Source: a virus
Length of the DNA: 28,329 bases
Virus record (IMG/VR): IMGVR_UViG_3300044971_003045
Location: 1-28,329 of that record
Direction: 5' to 3' (one strand)
Below, in pieces: positions 21,174 through 27,734 of the stretch. The notes beneath the pieces were generated by a model, which made no database searches, had not been told where the DNA came from, and worked only from the letters and a program-made list of their open reading frames with translations. The stretch's first letter is position 1; every line of letters begins with the position of its first letter. The position numbers and the translations under genes were made by a program.

Positions 21174-21791
21174 TTACCTCGCGTTGTTCCTTCGATTATA
21201 CAGTATGGTATCGTCAATGTCAATGGGCGACCTTGATTTTTTTTTCGTTCTCGCCAGAAATTGTTGTTGAATGTCTTTAAAACTCCAAGGAGTACCAAAC
21301 TGTACCCCATCTCTTTTATTATCCACGCCTACATCAAGCGTGAGCGTTCCAGAAGCAACGTCCTCACGATGCAGTCTGCCATGAACATGACCATACAGCA
21401 TCCAACTTTTTCTATAACTACCAGACCAACTTCTCATTGGATAATGACACATAAATATTTTTTGATTGGTATACAGAATCATTTTTTGATATTCTATACT
21501 GGCAAATTCATTTCCAAACTTATTTGCATTATCATGATTACCAAGAATTATATGAACGTACTGACTATTAATTCTTTCTCTGTATTCTTTAACATCTCCG
21601 CCTTTATGGCAGAAATCTCCTATAATATAAAGAATATCATTTTTTGAGACTGTTTCATTTATAGACGAAATTATAGCGTCATCCATTTCTATTTTATGTG
21701 AGAAAGGACGATTGCAATATCCTCGTATCTTATCATGCCCCAGATGCAAATCAGCAGTAAAAAATACCTTCTGACCAACTATCCTATCCAT
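21174..21791 (-). CDS. Calcineurin-like metallophosphoesterase
   Basis: 205 aa. All five metallophosphoesterase motifs are present: TADLHLGHD (12-20), GDFCHKGG (58-65), ILGNHDN (81-87), CHYPMRSW (114-121) and GHVHGRLH (about 134-141). Such enzymes bind two metal ions and cleave phosphomono- or diesters, including cyclic nucleotides, tRNA ends or DNA. The compact form without extra domains resembles phage and bacterial YfcE/MJ0936-type members. The C-terminal 25 residues are basic and variable. The start is 4 nt after the stop of the PspC-like gene. Substrate not deducible. Confidence 0.88.
   Translation of the reverse strand: MDRIVGQKVFFTADLHLGHDKIRGYCNRPFSHKIEMDDAIISSINETVSKNDILYIIGDFCHKGGDVKEYRERINSQYVHIILGNHDNANKFGNEFASIEYQKMILYTNQKIFMCHYPMRSWSGSYRKSWMLYGHVHGRLHREDVASGTLTLDVGVDNKRDGVQFGTPWSFKDIQQQFLARTKKKSRSPIDIDDTILYNRRNNAR
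21195..21223 (-). promoter_or_regulatory. Consensus sigma70-like promoter of the 21115 gene
   Basis: TTGACA (21218-21223), 17-nt spacer, TATAAT (21195-21200): both hexamers are perfect consensus. It lies inside the last 20 codons of the metallophosphoesterase gene, about 80 nt before the regulator start. Confidence 0.75.
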
Positions 21792-21795
21792 TAGA

Positions 21796-21981
21796 TTAAT
21801 CCTCTGTTGGAAGAACCAGAGCCATTAGTAAATATGCCCAGAAAAGAATACTTCCGGTAAAAATTGCACCAGCAACAAAGCCCAGCCTAACTACAGAGAC
21901 ATCTAACCCTAGACTTTCTGCTAGTCCTCCACAAACACCAAAGAAAACTCTCTTCTTATTACTTTTGTGAAATTGATTCAT
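21796..21981 (-). CDS. PspC-domain membrane protein
   Basis: 61 aa from ATG 21981, with AAGGA 8 nt upstream; the ATG 33 nt earlier lies inside the 40-aa ORF and is less likely. The PspC pattern is clear: KKRVFFGVCGGLAESLGLDVSVVRLGFVAGAI (9-40) then a membrane helix (TGSILFWAYLLMALVLP). PspC proteins sit in the inner membrane and sense or relieve envelope stress together with PspA/PspB. A phage copy could protect the membrane during infection or tune lysis; this is inference. Confidence 0.8.
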   Translation of the reverse strand: MNQFHKSNKKRVFFGVCGGLAESLGLDVSVVRLGFVAGAIFTGSILFWAYLLMALVLPTED

Positions 21982-22081
21982 AAGATGATCCTTTAATAAT
22001 TTGTTGAATCTCATAATCTGAATAGCCAGAGATCAACATGGCTTGATAGTATCCTATAGAGGGAATTAGTTCTGAGATCAT
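21959..22081 (-). CDS. Small protein, 40 aa
   Basis: Not recognised. ATG 22081 has SD AGGA 6 nt upstream and overlaps the stop of the 94-aa gene as ATGA; its end overlaps the PspC-like start by 23 nt. Sequence MISELIPSIGYYQAMLISGY followed by SDYEIQQIIKGSSYESIS; short amphipathic helices, no membrane segment. Credible on coupling and SD grounds only. Confidence 0.5.
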   Translation of the reverse strand: MISELIPSIGYYQAMLISGYSDYEIQQIIKGSSYESISQK

Positions 22082-22362
22082 GATTTTTCCTGCGGTGAGT
22101 ATAGAGTAATTTTAATTATTATATACCCATCCCTGCCACTGTCAATATTTTGTATTGCTGATATTCTTCCTTTACCCAAGAAAGAATCACCAACCAATAG
22201 GAATGGCCCACCATCTAGGTTAGCAGAAGTTATTACTGAGATATCCGATTGACAACCAAATTTTGCCCAATCACTTTCTCCCTCAATCAAATATTCGTAT
22301 TCGCCAATTTGTGTTATTATTCTTTTGTTCTTGTTATCCTTAGACTGTAAGCATTGACTCAT
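22078..22362 (-). CDS. Hypothetical beta-rich protein
   Basis: 94 aa, not recognised. Segments IITQIGEYEYLIEGES, SDISVITSANLDGGPFLLVGDSF and DGYIIIKITLYSP alternate as strands with Gly turns, suggesting a small beta-sandwich. Contains two Cys. It overlaps the coiled-coil gene upstream by 23 nt and the 40-aa gene downstream by 4 nt, so the four genes 22555-21796 form one coupled block. Confidence 0.5.
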   Translation of the reverse strand: MSQCLQSKDNKNKRIITQIGEYEYLIEGESDWAKFGCQSDISVITSANLDGGPFLLVGDSFLGKGRISAIQNIDSGRDGYIIIKITLYSPQEKS

Positions 22363-22555
22363 TAAATGACTCGCTATCGAGAATGTAACCTTCGTTATTT
22401 TCTGACGCTAGGTTAGCAAGAACGTCTTTTAGTCTTTGATTTTCTTGTTCAAGAGAGTTCATGATCTTCTCAGCTTGGTTTAGTGCTTTTTGTAAAGAAG
22501 CTACTCTGTCAGTTAATTTATCATTCATGTATTCTGTTACTGTTCTGACAACCAT
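22340..22555 (-). CDS. Coiled-coil protein
   Basis: 71 aa. Residues 14-50 have strong heptads (DRVASLQKALNQAEKIMNSL, then EQENQRLKDVLANLAS). The N-terminus is basic and the C-terminus acidic/polar. SD GGGAGG lies 6 nt before the ATG, and a GGTGTATA motif lies 37 nt upstream, so this opens a transcription block. Probably an oligomer or adaptor; no family named. Confidence 0.58.
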   Translation of the reverse strand: MVVRTVTEYMNDKLTDRVASLQKALNQAEKIMNSLEQENQRLKDVLANLASENNEGYILDSESFNESMLTV

Positions 22556-22592
22556 GATTACCTCCCATGTAAAGAGTTAAGCAACTTTATAA

Positions 22593-22600
22593 TATACACC
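22593..22600 (-). promoter_or_regulatory. Candidate phage promoter motif GGTGTATA
   Basis: GGTGTATA 37 nt before ATG 22555, at the end of the gap after the 92-aa gene (whose stop is at 22601). Followed by TTATAAAG. Confidence 0.45.
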
Positions 22601-22879
22601 TTAAAGGTTTAGTCCATTTAGGAATTTTTGCAAATCTTTCAATTGATTTTTATCTAGCACCATCTGATCAGCATAAGGCTTTTTATGTGCTAAAACTTGG
22701 AAACAATACCTTAGTCTCTGCCATAATGACATCTTATTGCTATAATTAGTATAATTCTCGAATATCGCCAAATCTGCCAGTTCAATTTCATGATCAAATT
22801 CTACTACCAATATCTCGCTTTTGCAAGAACAAGGAATGAATAAGGTCTTATTTTCTTTTAGATTTGTTACGCTTCCCAT
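22601..22879 (-). CDS. Hypothetical protein with CSC motif
   Basis: 92 aa, not recognised. It starts with a strand rich in Phe/Ile followed by CSCKSEILVVEFDHE (17-31), a layout seen in small phage proteins with one Cys-x-Cys. The middle has a basic-aromatic helix (MSLWQRLRYCFQVLAHKKPYADQ) and the end is leucine-rich. Its ATG lies within the 41-aa basic gene, without a strong SD. Confidence 0.5.
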   Translation of the reverse strand: MGSVTNLKENKTLFIPCSCKSEILVVEFDHEIELADLAIFENYTNYSNKMSLWQRLRYCFQVLAHKKPYADQMVLDKNQLKDLQKFLNGLNL

Positions 22880-22973
22880 CTTTTTTCTTTCTAAAAATTC
22901 TTTCGTAGTTTTTGTCCCAAGTATCTTGAGAAACTAAACTAGCTCGTCTTGTAGAACCCTTACCATTTTGCAT
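22848..22973 (-). CDS. Small basic protein, 41 aa
   Basis: SD GGAG precedes ATG 22973 by 9 nt. The sequence is strongly basic (MQNGKGSTRRASLVSQDTWD, then KNYERIFRKKKDGKRNK) and resembles short phage proteins with an NGKGSxxR start and a W..N...IF motif. It overlaps the next gene by 32 nt in another frame, and the glycosylase gene ends 2 nt before its start. Likely real; nucleic acid binding is a guess. Confidence 0.55.
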   Translation of the reverse strand: MQNGKGSTRRASLVSQDTWDKNYERIFRKKKDGKRNKSKRK

Positions 22974-22975
22974 AA

Positions 22976-23674
22976 TTAACTCTCCAGAACATAACTCCAG
23001 TAACGGCTATCTTCCTTCTTTTGAAGATCGTCCCAGTAAATTGATCGTGCAACATAAGACGGAACTTTAAGTTTGCCACAGTTAACCATCCAGTGACGCT
23101 CCATCTTCTTATAAATCTGTGACCCGATCTTGCTCTTATTATATTTAAGAGCCTCAACATCGTAAAGTCGAAGCTGATGAATATCCCCACACAGTACCCT
23201 TGCCTCATTAGGATGAATCATCTCCAGAGCAAAGCTAATCTTAGCCAGACCAATTCCACTAATCTTATTTAGAATACTGTCTCGCTTCTTAACATGATAC
23301 TTCTTTGTGGTCAGATAAAAATCTTTAGGATTAGCCCAAAACTTGGTACTGAAATCCCAGATATAATTGGTACGATTATTGTGCAAACCAACGCCGCTCT
23401 TGTGGAGTTTTGTCAAAAGAGTTTCTTTGCTATCCACCCATTCGCTAAAATTCTTGATAGCATTATATCCCTTGACGTTACCTTGCCAAGTAGTATGCAC
23501 ACTGCAATACGCAAAGAGATAGCGACGAAAAATATCTTCGTCAGACTTGGGACGAACACTCTCCCAATAATCCTTATAGGCTACTACTTTATCCTTGGGA
23601 AAATTCTTGAAAAATTCATCGGCCTTACTGGTACTCATCACAATCTGCTTTTTCTCAACAACAATCTCTGTCAT
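22976..23674 (-). CDS. HhH-GPD DNA glycosylase-like protein
   Basis: 232 aa from ATG 23674, with SD GAGGA; an upstream TTG in frame is rejected. The helix-hairpin-helix region ILNKISGIGLAKISFALEM (134-152) followed by ARVLCGDIHQLRLYDV (158-173) matches the HhH-GPD fold, with Asp164 as the conserved catalytic acid. At the site where bifunctional enzymes carry Lys in GxGxK the sequence is GIGLAK, one residue off, so a simple base-excision role without AP-lyase is more likely. N-terminal 100 residues are helical. It acts on damaged or modified bases. Its own CTTGACAAG promoter marks it as early. Confidence 0.75.
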   Translation of the reverse strand: MTEIVVEKKQIVMSTSKADEFFKNFPKDKVVAYKDYWESVRPKSDEDIFRRYLFAYCSVHTTWQGNVKGYNAIKNFSEWVDSKETLLTKLHKSGVGLHNNRTNYIWDFSTKFWANPKDFYLTTKKYHVKKRDSILNKISGIGLAKISFALEMIHPNEARVLCGDIHQLRLYDVEALKYNKSKIGSQIYKKMERHWMVNCGKLKVPSYVARSIYWDDLQKKEDSRYWSYVLES

Positions 23675-23711
23675 AATGTCCTCAAAGGTTGGTTCCAAAG
23701 TGTATGCTCAC

Positions 23712-23740
23712 ATTCTACACTAGTCCTATCGTCTTGTCAA
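23712..23740 (-). promoter_or_regulatory. Sigma70-like promoter of the glycosylase with CTTGACAAG box
   Basis: TTGACA (23735-23740), 17-nt spacer, TAGAAT (23712-23717). The -35 is in the 13-bp perfect palindrome GTCTTGACAAGAC; TAGTGTAGAATG around the -10 is shared with the rIIB promoter. Confidence 0.75.
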
Positions 23741-23755
23741 GACCCACTTCTTGAG

Positions 23756-24169
23756 TCAATCTAACTTTTTTGTTGTGCCGTCTGCTTCTATTATCTCGTC
23801 TAATTTGTAATGATATTCCCATGTTTTCCATTTAACTTTTATACTACCAATATCTTTTATTTCTTTTCCTGTTTTATCTTTTATCTTATAAATAGCCCAA
23901 TAATATTCTTCGCCTTTTACAACCTCATCAATAACTTCAAAATTTTCTGGACAACCCAAACTTGCCCAAAGTCTCATTCGACCAGCATTTTTGACTAATG
24001 ATTCGACCCTCTCATCATATTTGATTGGAAAAAAGATATTGTTAATTGATTTTTCTACAACAACAGCTTTTTCTCCAACATATTCTGAATTACAAATAAA
24101 TCCTATAGAAAAACCTATAAATAAAATAATCCAAGGATATAAAAGAGATCTGATAATAACTTTGATCAT
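23756..24169 (-). CDS. Exported or membrane-anchored hypothetical protein
   Basis: 137 aa, not recognised. Residues 8-27 (SLLYPWIILFIGFSIGFICN) form one hydrophobic helix or uncleaved signal; the remainder is polar, with EYYWAIYKIKDKTGKEIKDIGSIKVKWKTWEYHYKLDEI reading as beta strands. SD GGAG precedes the ATG, and GGTGTATA lies 30 nt before it, so it may belong to the later class of genes. No function given. Confidence 0.6.
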   Translation of the reverse strand: MIKVIIRSLLYPWIILFIGFSIGFICNSEYVGEKAVVVEKSINNIFFPIKYDERVESLVKNAGRMRLWASLGCPENFEVIDEVVKGEEYYWAIYKIKDKTGKEIKDIGSIKVKWKTWEYHYKLDEIIEADGTTKKLD

Positions 24170-24199
24170 TAAGCTGTCTCCAGTAAGGCGGGATAATTT

Positions 24200-24207
24200 T
24201 ATACACC
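24200..24207 (-). promoter_or_regulatory. Candidate phage promoter motif GGTGTATA
   Basis: GGTGTATA 30 nt before ATG 24169, in the 56-nt gap after the ligase gene. It lies between the arms of a 6-bp inverted repeat CCAGTA/TACTGG. Confidence 0.45.
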
Positions 24208-24225
24208 ATACTGGAAACTGATCAA

Positions 24226-25527
24226 TTAGGTATCTCTAGAATCTCCATATAGGTATTTGAATGTTGGAAACCTCAAAGAGATACCACCTTTTTCATTCTC
24301 TGTCTCTTCAAAATATTGGACAGTCACGATTTTGCCAAGAATCTTCTTAGGATTCTTATAAAACTCTTGTCTTTGTTCAATACTAAAACCAGACCCCACT
24401 CTTACTGTATGACCCTTATGTTGAATCATAACACAACTCAACATAGTCTCCTCACATTCTGCACCATCTTTGACATAACGGAATGGCCCCATTTCAGTAT
24501 CCAAAACTTCGTATTCGTCATCAAAGAATGACTTATATTTGAGTAGGTCTTTTGATCTCTTACCCTTATATGGAGTATCTGATCGAAGCATAAGTCCTTC
24601 CCAGCCATTCTGAGTAGATTCTTTGACAAATTCTTGGAAATGGTTTTCATCCTTAATCAAAGATTGTTCCAACAGTGTCAAACAAGGACACTCGTTCTTC
24701 TTCATAATCTCTGTAAGATTCTTGAGTCTGATACTAAATGGTCGATTCTTTTCTCCCTTTTGACTATAAAACTCATCATGAGTAATCATATCAAAAATTT
24801 TATATGAAGGATTAGGAATAGTATGATCCTTCTTGCGAAGTTCCTTCATTACTCCTTGAAAATCCTCGTTACCCTCTTCATCAACCAGACAAAGCTCTCC
24901 ATCAAGAACTACATTAGTAAGTCCCAAAGCTTTAATGCCACCGCTAACAATATCAAGAGTATCAAAGACTTTTCCCGTGCGGGAATAAAAGGTAGCATTA
25001 CCATTACTATCAACAATAGCAATACATCTAGCACCGTCGATCTTCCTGCTAACATACCATCCATCCTTCCAGTCTACGATTTTAGGAACATACTTGTCCG
25101 CTAGAGCAACACTAAATGTTGGGATATGATCTGGAATAGCCTTATTAATCAGCTTATCTCCAGCACGGGTTTTCAAATCCTTATCAATGATGCAGTAAAC
25201 TAGCTCTTCGTATTCTCTTTGGTTGTCAATAAAGCTATTAACTGCTCCAATGGCATCATGACCTGTGATTTCTCTATTCTTCAAAGCATCCAACAGATCA
25301 AATATAGACTTGTAGACTTTACCACGCAGATGACTTTTCTTTTTAAGATTATCACTAGTCACATTGTACTGCCAAAGAGGATGATAAGTATAGAGCAGAA
25401 TCTTTTTAAGAAAATTTGCTCCACTCTCATTAGAGGAAGTATAATCCTCAATAATGCCAACCTTATCAAGTGTACTACTGGTTGCTTTAAGATCACGAAC
25501 AAAACCATTAAGATGCTCAAACGACAT
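24226..25527 (-). CDS. lig: ATP-dependent DNA ligase (T4 gp30-like)
   Basis: 433 aa from ATG 25527, with SD AGGAG; an in-frame ATG 54 nt upstream is inside the promoter. The enzyme seals nicks by Lys-AMP chemistry. Motif I KIDGAR has its nucleophile at Lys162 (T4 gp30: Lys159), motif III FYSRTGK, motif IIIa-like region YKIFDMIT, motif IV WEGLMLR, and motif V LLKYKSFFDDEYEV. About 150 N-terminal residues precede the catalytic domain, and a C-terminal OB fold ends in RFPTFKYLYGD. Length is slightly below T4 gp30 (487). It is driven by a TTGACA-type promoter with CTTGACAAG. Confident assignment. Confidence 0.95.
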   Translation of the reverse strand: MSFEHLNGFVRDLKATSSTLDKVGIIEDYTSSNESGANFLKKILLYTYHPLWQYNVTSDNLKKKSHLRGKVYKSIFDLLDALKNREITGHDAIGAVNSFIDNQREYEELVYCIIDKDLKTRAGDKLINKAIPDHIPTFSVALADKYVPKIVDWKDGWYVSRKIDGARCIAIVDSNGNATFYSRTGKVFDTLDIVSGGIKALGLTNVVLDGELCLVDEEGNEDFQGVMKELRKKDHTIPNPSYKIFDMITHDEFYSQKGEKNRPFSIRLKNLTEIMKKNECPCLTLLEQSLIKDENHFQEFVKESTQNGWEGLMLRSDTPYKGKRSKDLLKYKSFFDDEYEVLDTEMGPFRYVKDGAECEETMLSCVMIQHKGHTVRVGSGFSIEQRQEFYKNPKKILGKIVTVQYFEETENEKGGISLRFPTFKYLYGDSRDT

Positions 25528-25552
25528 TTCTAATTTCTCCTGTGTTTCCCCA

Positions 25553-25581
25553 ATTCTACCATACGGTAGTCCTCTTGTCAA
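25553..25581 (-). promoter_or_regulatory. Sigma70-like promoter of the ligase with CTTGACAAG box
   Basis: TTGACA (25576-25581), 17-nt spacer, TAGAAT (25553-25558), 26 nt before the ligase ATG. As at rIIA, the TGA within TTGACA is the stop codon of the upstream gene. Confidence 0.75.
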
Positions 25582-25793
25582 GTATCGTCTAATCGGCTTC
25601 GTTTCTTAAATACAATAGCCATAGACTGAACCAAATCGCTGCCAGAAGTTTGAAACCAACACGGAAAAAACGCATGAATTATCAAACAAAATCCAGCCAA
25701 TAAAGATAAGCATCCAAAAAATACAGCAAACTTAAAATGTTGCCAGTATGTCATATTGTTTTCTACTAGGTGTTCTTTAATCTTATTTTTCAT
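25578..25793 (-). CDS. Small membrane protein, NMTYWQH type
   Basis: 71 aa. The pattern HLVENNMTYWQHFKFAVFFG, then an amphipathic-hydrophobic stretch LLAGFCLIIHAFFPCWFQTSGSD, is that of a short membrane protein common in Proteobacteria and their phages, of unknown function. One to two membrane helices (about 22-45). The C-terminus is basic. No SD is obvious. Its stop codon is within the -35 box of the ligase promoter. Confidence 0.65.
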   Translation of the reverse strand: MKNKIKEHLVENNMTYWQHFKFAVFFGCLSLLAGFCLIIHAFFPCWFQTSGSDLVQSMAIVFKKRSRLDDT

Positions 25794-25823
25794 ATCGTTT
25801 TTGTCTTGAAAGAGGATAGTTTT

Positions 25824-25831
25824 GGTGTATT
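25824..25831 (+). promoter_or_regulatory. Candidate phage promoter motif GGTGTATT (plus strand)
   Basis: GGTGTATT on the plus strand, 34 nt before ATG 25866 of the only plus-strand gene. That the motif flips with the gene supports it being a promoter rather than a strand-biased repeat. Confidence 0.5.
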
Positions 25832-25865
25832 ACACATATAAGACATTTTTGCATGAGGAATTAAT

Positions 25866-26474
25866 ATGGCTAAAAAGTATTGCTGGTATTGTGATAAAAA
25901 TCTAGACACTTCTTTATATCATAAATCTAAAAATAGACATGATGGGTTGCAAGGTATGTGTAAAAAATGTCATAAATTATATCGTTCTAAATGGTTAGAT
26001 AAAAATAAAATACAGTATAAAGAAAAATGTAAAGAATGGTCAATAAAAAATAAAAAACATGTGTCTGAAACTAAAAAAATATGGAGAAATAATAATAGAG
26101 AATATTTTCGTGAACATCAAAGAAAATACAAGGCATTAAAACGAAAAAATGATCCTATTTTCAGAATAACGGCAAATTTAAGAATTAGATTAAGAAAAGC
26201 AATTAAGGGCATAAATAAAAGTAAAAAAACAATGGAATTGTTAGGATGTAGTATAGAAGAATTTAAAGAGCATATTGAGAAAAAATTTAAAAAGGGAATG
26301 ACTTGGAATAATTATGGTGAATGGGAATTGGATCATATTAAACCTTGTTGTAGTTTTGATCTTACTGATTTAGAACAACAAAAATTATGCTTTCACTATA
26401 CTAATATTCAGCCATTATGGAAAAAAGAACATAGAATAAAAACGCAACAAGATGTAGAAAAATATTATTTTTGA
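25866..26474 (+). CDS. HNH homing-type endonuclease
   Basis: 202 aa, the only plus-strand gene. N-terminal zinc-finger pairs CWYC (6-9) and CKKC (32-35) are followed by a long Lys-rich helix and the phage HNH block LLGCSIEEFKEHIEKKF (125-141), MTWNNYGEWELDHIKPCCSF (145-164) with Asp-His at the active site, and LCFHYTNIQPLW (174-185). This block is typical of stand-alone phage HNH homing endonucleases. It is extremely AT- and Lys/Asn-rich, and points against all neighbours with its own GGTGTATT motif and SD GAGGA, so it looks like a recent insertion. Its end overlaps the next convergent gene by 10 nt. Confidence 0.85.
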   Translation: MAKKYCWYCDKNLDTSLYHKSKNRHDGLQGMCKKCHKLYRSKWLDKNKIQYKEKCKEWSIKNKKHVSETKKIWRNNNREYFREHQRKYKALKRKNDPIFRITANLRIRLRKAIKGINKSKKTMELLGCSIEEFKEHIEKKFKKGMTWNNYGEWELDHIKPCCSFDLTDLEQQKLCFHYTNIQPLWKKEHRIKTQQDVEKYYF

Positions 26475-26812
26475 TTTAATCTCACTTTTATTAAGTAGTT
26501 AGTAGCATTAATAATGCCTTCTAAATTATCTCCTAACTTACCAAGACCTTCATTACATCTACTGCACAACCATCCTCTGAATTTATTGTTACTGTGGTCA
26601 TGATCTAAAGCCCACTTATAAGGAACCTTTTTACAGCACTCACAAACTTCTGGTTTTGGTGGTGCTTTTTTATGTAGCTTAACTCTAATTTTAGAATGTT
26701 TCTTTACACATTTCCTGCATCTGCTATCCAGATTATCTTTGTACATACTGTGCTTGGGAAAACTTCCTTTGTTTTTACGCTTTCCACAGTATGAACAAAT
26801 TTTTCTCGACAT
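26465..26812 (-). CDS. Endonuclease VII-like (T4 gp49 type) nuclease
   Basis: 115 aa. The endonuclease VII pattern is present: C57..C60 (CECCKK), the catalytic LDHDHSNNKFRGWLC (69-83) with the DHDH cluster, the second zinc pair C83/C86, and NEGLGKLGDN (87-96). T4 endonuclease VII resolves branched DNA before packaging; shorter relatives are also mobile nucleases. An extra N-terminal zinc finger (CSYC, CRKC) precedes it. It is shorter than gp49 (157 aa) and lacks its C-terminal dimer helix region, so resolvase activity is not assured. Confidence 0.82.
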   Translation of the reverse strand: MSRKICSYCGKRKNKGSFPKHSMYKDNLDSRCRKCVKKHSKIRVKLHKKAPPKPEVCECCKKVPYKWALDHDHSNNKFRGWLCSRCNEGLGKLGDNLEGIINATNYLIKVRLNQK

Positions 26813-26814
26813 AA

Positions 26815-27372
26815 TTATACTTTAACAGAGATCAACTCTTCAATTTTTCTCAAATTTCTAGCCTCAATAACATACGCACCATGTAAAGATATTATATCTC
26901 CATCATACGGTTTTGATGGAAGATCATTATCATTAGCCCATCCAACAAGATATGTTTTATATGGTCTTTCCTTTGGAACTAATGCCAATACATAAATCCA
27001 GTTTGCGTGTCTTTCTTTTGGCCGAACCAATAATCTATAATTGAGAGGATTGTTAGAATATCTCATTAGACTACCTTTAATGTCCACATTAGGTAGTCCA
27101 ACTATATCTACTCCATTGTCTCCAGCGAGAGGATTAGAATTTGCTTTGTCTCTTGCTTTAATATATCCCTCTGAAGAACCAGTAAGGATCATCGACGCAC
27201 AATAGGTTGATATTTGTCCAACCAACTGATCTTCTGCTAAATTAGATGCTCTCTTATCGGAGTTTCTGATTTGAGATTTTCCCCCAATTTCTGCTTTTTT
27301 AGCATTAGATATTATCAATTGAGTAAATTCTGCATCTACAGTATGTGAGATTACGTCATTAGAATTCATCAT
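26815..27372 (-). CDS. PD-(D/E)xK nuclease-like protein
   Basis: 185 aa (184 if the second Met is used). The core reads DNGVDIVGLPNVDIKGS (85-101): Asp89 and Asp97-Ile-Lys99, i.e. D-x7-DxK, as in restriction-endonuclease-fold nucleases; Glu47 (NLAEDQL) could be the first acidic residue. Later segments (WIYVLALVPKE, TYLVGWAN) fit the remaining strands. Its start lies 8 nt after the 3' end of the tmRNA with no SD, so it may be read from the tmRNA precursor. It may be a restriction enzyme-like or homing nuclease. Moderate confidence in fold only. Confidence 0.62.
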   Translation of the reverse strand: MMNSNDVISHTVDAEFTQLIISNAKKAEIGGKSQIRNSDKRASNLAEDQLVGQISTYCASMILTGSSEGYIKARDKANSNPLAGDNGVDIVGLPNVDIKGSLMRYSNNPLNYRLLVRPKERHANWIYVLALVPKERPYKTYLVGWANDNDLPSKPYDGDIISLHGAYVIEARNLRKIEELISVKV

Positions 27373-27380
27373 AATATAAG

Positions 27381-27733
27381 TGGACGATTGGGGAATCGAA
27401 CCCCGTCCAGTGTAAATGCCTATATAAACTTCTACATTGTTAGTTACTTGTTATCACACAAATAACAAAGCTATCAGAATTATCTGAGTCAGATTGAGTA
27501 CAATCATCATTCCCATTTATGTCTGGTAGGACTACCATATCCGATTATCGGAGTCATCATGATTTGGTAATAAGGCTCATGCCGCCCCACTCATTACCTA
27601 ATTAATTAGGCAGCGAGAGCGAGAGTTGAAACTTCGCCAATTAACATTTTTAATCGACTTTTATACTGGCCGGTCGATCAACCAGTCAATGCAATTTATA
27701 TTTCTTTTTACCTGTCGATACCAGGAATCGCCC
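27381..27733 (-). ncRNA. ssrA: tmRNA (transfer-messenger RNA)
   Basis: 353 nt. The two ends pair as a tRNA-like acceptor: 5' GGGCGAT with 3' ATCGTCC, discriminator A, and no encoded CCA. The 5' part TTCCTGGTATCGACAGG follows the tmRNA start consensus; the 3' part GGGGTTCGATTCCCC is the T-arm. In between, a reading frame ending ...GEVSTLALAA then TAA (27606-27638) has the typical hydrophobic ALAA degron. Its product should rescue stalled ribosomes and tag proteins for ClpXP. The 5' end is 1 nt after the stop of the 60-aa gene, so it is cut from a longer transcript with that gene and the tRNA. Confidence 0.85.
27606..27638 (-). CDS. tmRNA tag-peptide reading frame (GEVSTLALAA)
   Basis: Ten codons GEVSTLALAA plus TAA. 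The Gly codon GGC is proposed as resume codon because A stands at -4 and Gly-Glu begins tags in several bacterial groups. The in-frame codons further upstream (back to the ATG at 27647) could add residues, so the N-terminus of the tag is uncertain, but the ALAA end and TAA are clear. Confidence 0.6.
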   Translation of the reverse strand, partial: GEVSTLALAA

Positions 27734-27734
27734 G

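Noticed and set aside
24180-24215. Inverted repeat CCAGTA/TACTGG as a terminator of ligase
   Set aside because: The loop is over 20 nt and no T-run follows on the minus strand; noted only as context of the GGTGTATA copy.
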